Shown piece by piece: positions 1-8,121 of a DNA stretch of 64,000 nucleotides (within the stretch, counting starts at the first letter, position 1; every line of letters starts with the position of its first letter). Both the position numbers and the translations under genes were made by a program. The stretch comes from Pseudomonas frederiksbergensis (GTDB lineage: Bacteria; Pseudomonadota; Gammaproteobacteria; Pseudomonadales; Pseudomonadaceae). The notes under the pieces were generated by a model. It was not told where the DNA came from. It saw only the letters and a list, made by a program, of their open reading frames with translations, and did not search any database. The stretch lies in assembly GCF_035751725.1 (NCBI RefSeq), contig NZ_CP142104.1:930001-994000 (forward strand). The letters are read 5' to 3'.

Positions 1-994
1 TACGTGGGTTGGCAAAGCCGTAGAGAACGTCCACGACGAAGTTGACCAGAATCACCAGGCAGGCGATTAACAGGATGCCGTTCTGCACCACGGGATAGTC
101 CCGGGCGCCGATGGCTTCGATCAGCCACTTGCCGATGCCCGGCCAGGAGAAGATCGTTTCGGTCAGGACCGCACCGGCCAGCAGCGTGCCGACTTGCAGG
201 CCGACCACGGTCAGCACCGGGATCAGCGCGTTGCGCAGGCCGTGCACGAACACCACTCGCGACGGCGACAGGCCCTTGGCCTTGGCGGTGCGGATGTAGT
301 CTTCGCGCAGCACTTCGAGCATCGAAGAGCGGGTCATGCGGGCGATCACCGCCAGCGGAATGGTGCCCAGCACGATGGCCGGCAGGATCAGGTGATGCAG
401 CGCATCGAGGAACGCGCCCGGCTCGTCGGCCAACAGCGTGTCGATCAGCATGAAGCCGGTTTTCGGCTCGATGTCGTAGAGCAGGTCGATGCGTCCCGAC
501 ACCGGCGTCCAGCCCAGGGACACCGAGAAGAACATGATCAGGATCAGGCCCCACCAGAAGATCGGCATCGAATACCCCGCCAGGGAGATGCCCATTACGC
601 CATGGTCGAACAGCGATCCTCGCTTGAGTGCCGCGATCACCCCGGCCAGCAAGCCCAGGATACCGGCGAACAACAGCGCGGCCATGGACAGTTCCAGGGT
701 CGCGGGAAACAGGGAGCTGAACTCGGTCCATACGCTTTCACGGGTGCGCAGCGATTCGCCGAGATCGCCCTGGGCCAGTTTGCCGATGTAGTCCAGGTAC
801 TGGGCATACAGCGGTTTGTTGAGGCCAAGGCGTTCCATTGCCTGTGCATGCATTTCGGGATCGACCCGACGTTCGCCCATCATCACTTCCACGGGGTCGC
901 CGGGGATCATGCGAATCAACGCGAAGGTCAGCAAGGTGATGCCGAAGAACGTGGGGATTAATAATCCCAGTCGGCGGGCAATAAAACTAAACAT
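1..994 (-). CDS. dppB: Dipeptide ABC transporter permease DppB (3' end cut by window edge)
   Basis: The frame is open from an ATG at 992-994 to the window's left edge, giving 331 codons; family members have about 336-340, so only the last few residues are missing. The protein begins MFSFIARRLGLLIPTFFGI and closely follows E. coli DppB as I remember it, with the inner-membrane permease pattern: an N-terminal membrane helix, a periplasmic loop containing IPGDPV, GYSMPIFWWG, and the cytoplasmic EAA-type loop around EDYIRTAKAKGL that contacts the ATPase. It would form the peptide channel with DppC and the ATPases DppD/DppF, presumably beyond the edge. It lies 76 nt downstream of a DppA-type binding-protein gene, with a stem-loop in the gap. 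Function is secure by family; substrate range is inferred. Confidence 0.93.
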   Translation of the reverse strand, partial: MFSFIARRLGLLIPTFFGITLLTFALIRMIPGDPVEVMMGERRVDPEMHAQAMERLGLNKPLYAQYLDYIGKLAQGDLGESLRTRESVWTEFSSLFPATLELSMAALLFAGILGLLAGVIAALKRGSLFDHGVMGISLAGYSMPIFWWGLILIMFFSVSLGWTPVSGRIDLLYDIEPKTGFMLIDTLLADEPGAFLDALHHLILPAIVLGTIPLAVIARMTRSSMLEVLREDYIRTAKAKGLSPSRVVFVHGLRNALIPVLTVVGLQVGTLLAGAVLTETIFSWPGIGKWLIEAIGARDYPVVQNGILLIACLVILVNFVVDVLYGFANPR

Positions 995-1026
995 CTTCAG
1001 GTGTACCTCATCAGCCGGTTAGGCGT

Positions 1027-1060
1027 GCCCGGCGATTCTCGGGATCAAGAGTCGCCGGGC
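1027..1060 (-). repeat. Intercistronic stem-loop between dppA-type gene and dppB
   Basis: Perfect 9-bp arms GCCCGGCGA (1027-1035) and TCGCCGGGC (1052-1060) with a 16-nt loop lie just after the binding-protein stop codon and before dppB. On the coding (minus) strand no T-run follows. A partial terminator or mRNA-stabilising structure, which keeps binding protein in excess over permease, is more likely than a full stop. The T-run lies on the plus-strand side. Confidence 0.6.
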
Positions 1061-1070
1061 GTTTTCTTAT

Positions 1071-2672
1071 CTACTTCACCTGGGTGGTGGCGAAGTTGTT
1101 GGTGGTGAGCGGGCTAATCACGTAGCCCTCTACGTTCTTGCGCATTGCAGTGAACATCCGGGTGTGGGCCATGCTGATCCATGGCTGGTCCTGGTTGAAA
1201 ATCACCTGGGCCTGTTCATAGAGCTTGGCGCGTTCCTCGGGGTTCACTGTGGCGCGTGCCTGGTCGAGCAGCGCCTGGAATTTCTCATTGCACCAGCGCG
1301 CGTAGTTTTCGCCGTTCTTGGCGGCCTCGCAACTGAGCATAGGCGTCAGGAAGTTATCCGGGTCGCCGTTGTCGCCCGCCCATCCGGCGGAGACCATGTC
1401 GTGCTCGCCGTTTTTCGCGCGCTTGAGCATTTCGCCCCATTCCATCACGCGGATATCGACCTTGATCCCGACTTTCGCCAGGTCGGCCTGCATCATCTGC
1501 GCGCCGAGCATCGGATTGGGGTTGGTCGGGCCGCCGCCGTTGCGGGTGAACAGCGTGAACACGGTGCCTTCCGGTACGCCGGCTTCCTTGAGCAACTGGC
1601 GCGCCTTGTCGAGGTCGCGGGCCGGGTTCTTCAGGTCGTGGTTGAAGCCCAGCAGTGTCGGCGGGTACGGGTTGACCGCCACGGTAGCGTTGCCCTTGCC
1701 GAACAGCGCGTTGACGTAGGCTTCCTTGTCGAAGGCCAGGTCGATGGCTTTGCGTACCCGCACGTCGCTCATGTATTTGTGGCTGGTGTTCATGGCGGTG
1801 TAGGAAACGGTCATCGCGTCCAGCTCGGTGACCTTCAGGTTCGGGTCTTTCTTGACGCTGGGGATGTCGTCGGGTTTGGGATACAGCGCGATCTGGCACT
1901 CGTTGGTCTTGAGCTTCTGCATGCGCACGTTGTTGTCGGTGGCGATGGCCAAGATCAGCGCGTCCGCCGGCGGCTTGCCACGGAAGTAGTCCGGGTTGGC
2001 CTTGAAGCGAACCTGGGCGTCCTTGTTGTAGCGCTGGAACACGAACGGGCCGGTGCCGATCGGTTTGCTGTTGAGGTCGCCGGTTTTGTTGGCCTTGAGC
2101 AACTGGTCGGCGTATTCAGCCGGGTAGATCGAGGAGAAAGCCATGGCGATGTCGGCCAGGAACGGCGCTTCGCGGCGGGTCAGGCTGAACTTGACCGTGT
2201 GTTCGTCGACTTTCTCGACGTTTTTGAGCAGTTCCTTAAAGCCCATGCTTTCAAAGTACGGGAAGCCCACGCTCGACAATTTGTGCCATGGGTGATTCGG
2301 GTCCAGCTGACGCTGGAAACTCCAGACCACATCGTCGGCGTTCATGTCGCGGGTCGGCTTGAAGTAATCGGTGGTGTGGAACTTGACGCCCTTGCGCAAA
2401 TGGAAGGTGTAGGTCAGGCCATCCTCACTGATGTCCCAGGATTCGGCCAGGGCCGGAATCACTTCGGTGGTGCCGGGCTTGAAGTCGGCCAGGCGGTTGA
2501 AAACGGTTTCCGCCGCAGCATCGGCGGTGACTGCAGTCGTGTACTGGACAATGTCGAAGCCTTCCGGGCTGGCTTCTGTGCAAACCACCAGGGGTTTGGC
2601 CGTGGCGCCAACGGCGACACTCAGCAGCGCGGCGGCGATGGCGGCGCGTAGGGGGTTCATGTTCATCGTCAA
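1071..2672 (-). CDS. dppA: DppA-type peptide-binding periplasmic protein (paralogue 4)
   Basis: A 533-aa solute-binding protein of the SBP_bac_5 (DppA/OppA) family. It has a Sec signal peptide (MTMNMNPLRAAIAAALLSVAVGATA) followed by the mature start KPLVVCTEASPEGFD, the family's N-terminal signature. Two cysteines near residues 440-455 (SCEAAKNGENYARWC) match the conserved pair. It would capture di/tripeptides in the periplasm and deliver them to DppBC. It is the SBP gene immediately upstream of dppB and is separated from the porin gene by a strong terminator, so it may have its own promoter. Position matches P. aeruginosa dppA4 (PA4502) by synteny from memory. The ligand is not readable from sequence. 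Confidence 0.9.
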   Translation of the reverse strand: MTMNMNPLRAAIAAALLSVAVGATAKPLVVCTEASPEGFDIVQYTTAVTADAAAETVFNRLADFKPGTTEVIPALAESWDISEDGLTYTFHLRKGVKFHTTDYFKPTRDMNADDVVWSFQRQLDPNHPWHKLSSVGFPYFESMGFKELLKNVEKVDEHTVKFSLTRREAPFLADIAMAFSSIYPAEYADQLLKANKTGDLNSKPIGTGPFVFQRYNKDAQVRFKANPDYFRGKPPADALILAIATDNNVRMQKLKTNECQIALYPKPDDIPSVKKDPNLKVTELDAMTVSYTAMNTSHKYMSDVRVRKAIDLAFDKEAYVNALFGKGNATVAVNPYPPTLLGFNHDLKNPARDLDKARQLLKEAGVPEGTVFTLFTRNGGGPTNPNPMLGAQMMQADLAKVGIKVDIRVMEWGEMLKRAKNGEHDMVSAGWAGDNGDPDNFLTPMLSCEAAKNGENYARWCNEKFQALLDQARATVNPEERAKLYEQAQVIFNQDQPWISMAHTRMFTAMRKNVEGYVISPLTTNNFATTQVK

Positions 2673-2695
2673 TCCTCTGCAATCGGTTGAACGGC

Positions 2696-2730
2696 AAAAA
2701 ACCGAACGGTCGACCTTGTGGGTCGACCGT
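2696..2730 (-). terminator. Rho-independent terminator after the OprD-family porin gene
   Basis: On the minus strand, arms ACGGTCGACC and GGTCGACCGT (2721-2730 and 2706-2715) flank a 5-nt loop and are followed by TCGG and six T residues (A-run at 2696-2701). It lies directly downstream of the porin stop codon at 2742. Confidence 0.85.
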
Positions 2731-2741
2731 CGGTGGAAAGG

Positions 2742-4175
2742 TTAGAGAATGTTGAACGGAATGGTGGTGACCAGGCGGAATTCGTTGATGCTGCCGTCAG
2801 ACTGGTTTTCGCTGGCGCGGTGTGCGGTGTAGGTCGCGCGGATCGCGGTGGCTTTCAAAGGGCCGCTCTGTACGGCATAGGATGCGCCGATGCCGTATTC
2901 GTAATGGTGTTCGCCGTCCTGAGTCTGGATACCATCGTAGCCTTTGCCAACCACGCCGTTGTTGCCGCTGTAGTGGGTGCCGTCGATGCCCCAGCCACGT
3001 GCCTGGTAAATATTGAATTTCAGGCCTGGAACGCCATATTCAGCCATGTTCAGGCCATAGGCGACCTGGAAGGATTTTTCGTTCGGGCCGTTGAAGTCCG
3101 ACAATAGGGAGTTGGCCAGGTAGATGCCGTTGGTTTCGTTCAGGTAGTCGAAATACTCGTTACCGTTCACTTGCTGGTAGGAAAGGGTAAGGGTGTGCGC
3201 CTGGTGCGTCAGGCCGAATGACAACGAATAGGTGTCATTGTCGATGTCGCCGATCAGCGCTTTGCCTTCTTCCTGGGTTTTGTAATAGTTCAGCCCGGTA
3301 GTCAGGCTCAGCACGGAGCTGTCGCCAAGCACATGGCTAGCGCCGAAATAATACTGGTTCCAAAGATCTTCGGCCTTGGTGGCCCAGAGGCTTGTGGTCA
3401 GGCTGGCGAGCGGCGTGTAGGTGATGCCGGCGGTGTGGATATGGTCGGACTCTTGGCGACCGTTGGCGTATTCGGCGCGGAATTTACGCAGGCTTTGTTC
3501 CGAACGTGGGGACACGCGATCGAAGGTTGCTGCGTCGAAGGTCAGGTTTTCCAGCTCCGCGACATTCAAGCTCACCCCTTGAAAGCTTGATGGCAGGGCT
3601 CGGTTACCGATCGTGTCGACTTGCGGGCTGCTGTAGCTTTGGCGACCGGCGGTCAGCGTGCTGTTGGAGAAGCGCGCCTTCACGTTAGCCAAACCCAGTT
3701 TGCTCCACTGGCCCACCGCGTCACCGCCTTTTTCGGTCAGGGTACGGTTGTTGCCCGAGGCGGTTCCGGTTTTCGGGGCGCCGCCATTGCCAGCCGCCAG
3801 GTTTTCACGATCACGCTCCAGCGCAATGGCGTTATAGGCAGCGATTTCAGTGCTGAAACCGACGGTGCCTTCGGTAAAGCCCGAGGTGTAATTGACGATG
3901 GTGCCCTGAACCCAGTTGATCCGGCGGTCAGTTTCGGCTAGAGCGCCGTTTTTGGTGTAGACGAACTTCCCGCCACGCTTGAGCTGCTCGTTCGCGTACC
4001 AGTTACGCGTGGACCCTGTCACCGATTGCCCTTCCAAGAAGCCGGTAGCTTCGCTTTGGGCGCTTTTTTCTTTGAGGGAGACCGGGCTGACAGCCTGGCT
4101 TTGAGGATCTGCGTAAGCCGTGGCCGTAACGCTGCTGATGGCCAAGGCCAGTATCGCGGTGCTGCTCAGTTTCAT
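2742..4175 (-). CDS. opdP: OprD-family outer-membrane porin, OpdP-like
   Basis: A 477-aa outer-membrane protein. The start is ATG at 4173-4175 because AAGGAG lies 8 nt upstream; ten further in-frame codons upstream lack a ribosome site. A signal peptide ending at TAYA precedes a mature chain rich in alternating amphipathic strands, as in the 18-stranded OprD barrel, and the C-terminus ends in a hydrophobic strand (TTIPFNIL). OprD-family channels admit small specific substrates. Position between two DppA-type genes matches P. aeruginosa PA4501, the glycine-glutamate dipeptide porin OpdP. Family assignment is strong; dipeptide specificity is inferred from context. Confidence 0.88.
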   Translation of the reverse strand: MKLSSTAILALAISSVTATAYADPQSQAVSPVSLKEKSAQSEATGFLEGQSVTGSTRNWYANEQLKRGGKFVYTKNGALAETDRRINWVQGTIVNYTSGFTEGTVGFSTEIAAYNAIALERDRENLAAGNGGAPKTGTASGNNRTLTEKGGDAVGQWSKLGLANVKARFSNSTLTAGRQSYSSPQVDTIGNRALPSSFQGVSLNVAELENLTFDAATFDRVSPRSEQSLRKFRAEYANGRQESDHIHTAGITYTPLASLTTSLWATKAEDLWNQYYFGASHVLGDSSVLSLTTGLNYYKTQEEGKALIGDIDNDTYSLSFGLTHQAHTLTLSYQQVNGNEYFDYLNETNGIYLANSLLSDFNGPNEKSFQVAYGLNMAEYGVPGLKFNIYQARGWGIDGTHYSGNNGVVGKGYDGIQTQDGEHHYEYGIGASYAVQSGPLKATAIRATYTAHRASENQSDGSINEFRLVTTIPFNIL

Positions 4176-4308
4176 TGGTAACGCTCCTTTTTCTTTCTTT
4201 TTCATGCCGATCTTTTTGGGTGAATCGGCTATTGGTTTTTAACTCATTCGCAGCTTGCAAACGTTTGCTTGGCGCCGAATCGGCGAATTACGGCAAGACG
4301 TCGGCGTG

Positions 4309-4327
4309 GGGCTTCCAAAGGAAGCCC
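4309..4327 (-). repeat. Short hairpin after DppA-type gene
   Basis: Perfect inverted repeat GGGCTTCC-AAA-GGAAGCCC, 19 nt beyond the stop of the minus-strand gene at 4347. No T-run follows, so it is a possible RNA-end stabiliser or weak terminator between this gene and the porin gene. Confidence 0.4.
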
Positions 4328-4346
4328 GCGCTGCGTGGCTAGACGG

Positions 4347-5948
4347 TTATGGGTTCAGGCTGACGCCCGAGAAGACGTTGCGACCGAAGGGGCTGACTTT
4401 GAATCCTTCGACTTTGGCACTCAGCGGCTGGTTGACCGTCGAGTGGGCAACAGGGGTAATCGGCACTTGCTGCTTGAGCAATTGCTGGGCCTGTTTGTAG
4501 AGCACGGTGCGCTGGTCGCGGTCGGTGACGACCTTGGCCTGCTTGATCAGCTTGTCGTAGTCCTGGTCACACCACATGGAGTAGTTGTTGCCACCAATGG
4601 CGTCACAGCTGTACAGCGTGCCCAGCCAGTTGTCCGGGTCCCCATTGTCGCCAGTCCAACCGATCAGGCTGATGTCGTGCTCGCCATTCTTGGTGCGCTT
4701 GATGTACTCGCCCCATTCGTAGCTGACGATCTTCACCTTCAGGCCGATCTTCGCCCAATCCGCCTGGAGCATCTCGGCCATCAGCTTGGCGTTGGGGTTG
4801 TACGGACGTTGCACGGGCATGGCCCAGAGGGTGATTTCGGTGCCTTCCTTGACGCCGGCGGCCTTGAGCAACTCCTTGGCTTTTTCCGGGTTGTAAGGCG
4901 TGTCCTTGATGGTGTCGTCGTAGGACCATTGGGTCGGCGGCATGGCGTTCTGCGCCAGTTGCCCCGCGCCCTGGTACACGGCGTTGAGGATGCCTTGCTT
5001 GTTCACCGCCATGTCCAGCGCCCGGCGCACTTCGACCTGGTCGAACGGCTTGTGGCGGGTGTTATAGGCGATGTAGCCGAGGTTGAAGCCCGGCTTCTCG
5101 ATCAACTGCAGCTTGGGGTCGTTCTTCAGCGCCGGCACATCGGCCGGGCGCGGATGCAGGGTGACCTGGCATTCGTTGGCCTTGAGTTTCTGCACCCGCA
5201 CCGACGCGTCGGTGTTGATGGAGAAAATCAGGTTTTTCAGCTTCACCCGTTCCGGCGCCCAGTACTTGTCGTTGGCGACGTAGCGGATGTTGGAGTCTTT
5301 CTGATAGCTCTTGAACTCGAACGGCCCGGTGCCGATCGGCTTCTGGTTGATGTCGCTCGGCTTGCCGCCCTTGAGCAACTGATCCGCGTACTCGGCCGAA
5401 AGGATCGAGGCGAAGCTCATGGCGATGTTCTGGATGAACGCGGCGTCCACGCTGTTGAGGGTCATGACCACGGTCAGCGGCCCGGTCGCTTCCACTTTGG
5501 CGATGTTCTTGTTCAGGCTCATGCCGTTGAAGTACGGGAACTCGGTGGGGTAGGCCTTGCGGAACGGATGCTGTGGGTCAAGCATGCGGTTGAAGGTGAA
5601 GAGCACGTCGTCGGCGTTGAAGTCCCGGGTCGGCGTGAAATAATCGGTTGTATGAAACTTCACCCCTTCGCGTAGGTGGAAAGTGTATTTCAAGCCGTCT
5701 TCGGAAATGTCCCACCTCGTTGCCAGGCCTGGGACGACATTGGTCGCGCCTTTTTCAAACTCGGCCAGGCGGTTGTACAGCGGCTCGGCCGCATCGTTGT
5801 CGGTGGCGGTGGTGTATTGCGCGGTGTCGAAACCGGCGGGGCTGCCTTCGGAACAGAACACCAGGCTGCCACCGGCGGCCTGGGCTGCGGATGTGGCGGC
5901 CAGCAGGCCGGTGCCCAGCAATGCGGATAAAACCAAGGTATGGCGCAT
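4347..5948 (-). CDS. dppA: DppA-type peptide-binding periplasmic protein (paralogue 3)
   Basis: A 533-aa SBP_bac_5 protein. The start is ATG at 5946-5948 (MRHTLVLSALLGTG), with GGGAG 6-7 nt upstream; a nine-codon upstream extension lacks such a site. The signal peptide ends near AAQAAG, then LVFCSEGSPAGFDTAQYT. A conserved Cys pair is present (YSCDAIGGNNYSMWC), as is the LWAMPVQRPYNPNA ligand-pocket region. It is closer to the 6241-7866 and 8122-9723 proteins than to the 1071-2672 protein, for example sharing WAMPVQRPYNPNAKLMAEML with the former. It lies just upstream of the porin gene, matching P. aeruginosa dppA3 (PA4500) by synteny from memory. Probable role: peptide capture for the Dpp permease. 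Confidence 0.9.
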   Translation of the reverse strand: MRHTLVLSALLGTGLLAATSAAQAAGGSLVFCSEGSPAGFDTAQYTTATDNDAAEPLYNRLAEFEKGATNVVPGLATRWDISEDGLKYTFHLREGVKFHTTDYFTPTRDFNADDVLFTFNRMLDPQHPFRKAYPTEFPYFNGMSLNKNIAKVEATGPLTVVMTLNSVDAAFIQNIAMSFASILSAEYADQLLKGGKPSDINQKPIGTGPFEFKSYQKDSNIRYVANDKYWAPERVKLKNLIFSINTDASVRVQKLKANECQVTLHPRPADVPALKNDPKLQLIEKPGFNLGYIAYNTRHKPFDQVEVRRALDMAVNKQGILNAVYQGAGQLAQNAMPPTQWSYDDTIKDTPYNPEKAKELLKAAGVKEGTEITLWAMPVQRPYNPNAKLMAEMLQADWAKIGLKVKIVSYEWGEYIKRTKNGEHDISLIGWTGDNGDPDNWLGTLYSCDAIGGNNYSMWCDQDYDKLIKQAKVVTDRDQRTVLYKQAQQLLKQQVPITPVAHSTVNQPLSAKVEGFKVSPFGRNVFSGVSLNP

Positions 5949-6198
5949 GACGCTCCCTCTTGTAGTGTTGTGCAATGCGCCCGAACCCTTCCGGGATCCG
6001 ATGGCTGCATTGAGTCCAAACCATGCATATGGCAGACCGAGAACTCATGCAAATACTGTCAGCCCTGACGGTAGGGGCCGTCGGTCTGGCAGTAAATGCG
6101 CTGAGTCCTAAAGACTTGTAGGAAAAGGCAACGCGCCTTTACCTTCTGCCGTGTGAGATATCGGGGTCCTGCGTAGGAAGATTCCGATACATCAGCCC

Positions 6199-6233
6199 AA
6201 AAAAATCGGCGACGTTAGGCAACGTCGCCGATT
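6199..6233 (-). terminator. Rho-independent terminator after DppA-type gene
   Basis: Minus-strand arms AATCGGCGACGTT and AACGTCGCCGATT with a 4-nt loop are followed by a run of T residues (A-run at 6199-6205). It starts 7 nt after the stop of the gene at 6241, so that gene's message ends here and the next paralogue is transcribed separately. Confidence 0.9.
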
Positions 6234-6240
6234 CTGGAGC

Positions 6241-7866
6241 TTATTTGCTGACGCTGACGCCGTAGAAGGAGTTCAAGCCAAAGGGGCTGATCTTGAAGTC
6301 CTGCACGTTGGCGCGCATGGGTTGGTACACCGTCGAGTGAGCGATAGGTGTCATCGGCACAGCATCCTTGAGGACGTGTTGCGCCTGTTTGTAGAGTTCG
6401 GTGCGCTTGGCCTGGTCGGTGGTGCGCTTGGCTTCTTTCACGAGGCCGTCGAATTTCTTGTCACACCATTTGGAGAAGTTGTTGCCGGCCAGCGAGTCGC
6501 AGCCGAACAGCACGTTGAGCCAGTTGTCCGGGTCACCATTGTCACCGCTCCAGCCAATGATCATGGCCTGGTTCTCGCCACCTTTGGAACGCTTGATGTA
6601 CTCGCCCCATTCGTAGCTGGTGATCTTGACCTTCAGGCCGATCTTGGACCAGTCGTTCTGCAGCATTTCTGCCATCAGTTTCGCGTTCGGGTTGTACGGA
6701 CGCTGAACCGGCATGGCCCACAGAACGATTTCTGTGCCTTCCTTGACGCCGGCTTCCTTGAGCAGCGACTTGGCTTTTTCAGGGTCGTATTTGGCATCTT
6801 TGATGGTGGTGTCGTAGGACCACTGGGTCGGAGGCATGGCGTTGACTGCCAGTTGGCCCGCACCTTGGTACACCGAGTCGATAATCTGTTGCTTGTTCAC
6901 GGCCATGTCCAAGGCTTGACGAACGCGCAGGTCAGCCAGTGGGTTGGGCTTGTCGTCGCCTTTGACTTTGTCCATCACGTTGTAAGCCACATAACCCAGG
7001 TTGAAACCCGCCTGGTCAGGCATCTTCAGCGCTTTGTCTTCCTTCAGCGCCTTGAGGTCGGCCGGGCGTGGGAAGAGGGTGATTTGGCACTCGTTTTTCT
7101 TCAGCTTCTGGATACGTACCGAAGGGTCGGTGGTGATGGCGAAGATCAGGTTGTCGATCCTCACGTCTTCAGGCTTCCAGTATTCCTTGTTGCCGGTGTA
7201 GCGGATGTTGGAATCTTTCTGGTAGCTCTTGAACACGAACGGGCCAGTGCCGACCGGTTTCTGATTGATGTCCGGGGCCTTGCCGTCCTTGAGCAGTTGG
7301 GCGGCGTACTCGGCGGACTGGATCGAGGCGAAGCTCATGGCCATGTTCTGGATGAACGCGGCATCGACATCTTTCAAGGTGAACTTGACGGTGTGGTCGT
7401 CGACTTTATCGATCTTGGTGATGTTGGTGTCCATCCCCATGTCGGTGAAATACGGGAATTCGGTTGGGTAGGCCTTACGGAACGGGTCGTCCTTGTTGAT
7501 CATGCGGTTGAACGTGAACAGCACGTCGTCGGCATTGAACTCACGAGTCGGCTTGAAATACGGGGTGGTGTGGAACTTGACGCCTTCACGCAGGTGGAAG
7601 GTATAGGTGAGGCCGTCTTCGGAAATGTCCCACTTGGTGGCCAGGCCAGGAATCACGGCGGTGCCGCCGCGCTCAAACTGGGTCAGGCGGTTGAACATGG
7701 TTTCTGCAGAGGCGTCGAAGTCGGTTCCGGTGGTGTACTGACCAGGGTCGAAACCGGCCGGGCTGCCTTCGGAGCAGAACACCAGGTTAGTCGCGGCGGA
7801 AGCGAAAGGAGCGCTGGCTAACAAGCCTGCGCCGACTAAAAACGGAATGACCGCGTGTTTAAGCAT
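6241..7866 (-). CDS. dppA: DppA-type peptide-binding periplasmic protein (paralogue 2)
   Basis: A 541-aa SBP_bac_5 protein. The start MLKHAVIPFLVGAG (7864-7866) is chosen for GAGG about 5 nt upstream and a clean signal peptide ending at FASAA, followed by TNLVFCSEGSPAGFDPGQYT. It keeps the family Cys pair (FGCDSLAGNNFSKWC). It differs from its neighbours by an insertion of about 8 residues after YNVMDK (KVKGDDKPNPLA). A strong terminator follows at once, so it is probably monocistronic. Likely one of several interchangeable ligand-binding subunits serving one DppBCDF permease, as described for P. aeruginosa DppA1-A5. Its ligand preference cannot be read from sequence. Confidence 0.9.
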   Translation of the reverse strand: MLKHAVIPFLVGAGLLASAPFASAATNLVFCSEGSPAGFDPGQYTTGTDFDASAETMFNRLTQFERGGTAVIPGLATKWDISEDGLTYTFHLREGVKFHTTPYFKPTREFNADDVLFTFNRMINKDDPFRKAYPTEFPYFTDMGMDTNITKIDKVDDHTVKFTLKDVDAAFIQNMAMSFASIQSAEYAAQLLKDGKAPDINQKPVGTGPFVFKSYQKDSNIRYTGNKEYWKPEDVRIDNLIFAITTDPSVRIQKLKKNECQITLFPRPADLKALKEDKALKMPDQAGFNLGYVAYNVMDKVKGDDKPNPLADLRVRQALDMAVNKQQIIDSVYQGAGQLAVNAMPPTQWSYDTTIKDAKYDPEKAKSLLKEAGVKEGTEIVLWAMPVQRPYNPNAKLMAEMLQNDWSKIGLKVKITSYEWGEYIKRSKGGENQAMIIGWSGDNGDPDNWLNVLFGCDSLAGNNFSKWCDKKFDGLVKEAKRTTDQAKRTELYKQAQHVLKDAVPMTPIAHSTVYQPMRANVQDFKISPFGLNSFYGVSVSK

Positions 7867-8076
7867 GTTGGCCTCATGATTTGTTGTCATTTTTGGATTT
7901 GAGGGCGACCTCGTGAGTCGTCCTGCGGATACTTATGCAGGCCCCATACCCAATGCAAGATCCAGAGCGGTTTCAAGTCTGAAACAGTGGAACGAACGTA
8001 CCTTAATGTCGCATCTTTATAACTTTTGACGCATTTGACCGTTTGCGCCGGTTTTTTTGGGGCAAGCGGCGCCCGT

Positions 8077-8110
8077 TGGCGGTGCGACGCAGGGCTGCGA
8101 CGCACCGCCA
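8077..8110. repeat. 10-bp inverted repeat between DppA paralogues
   Basis: Perfect arms TGGCGGTGCG (8077-8086) and CGCACCGCCA (8101-8110) with a 14-nt loop start 12 nt past the stop of the minus-strand gene at 8122. No T-run follows on that strand. Possible 3'-end structure. Confidence 0.5.
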
Positions 8111-8121
8111 TGGGGCGGGTT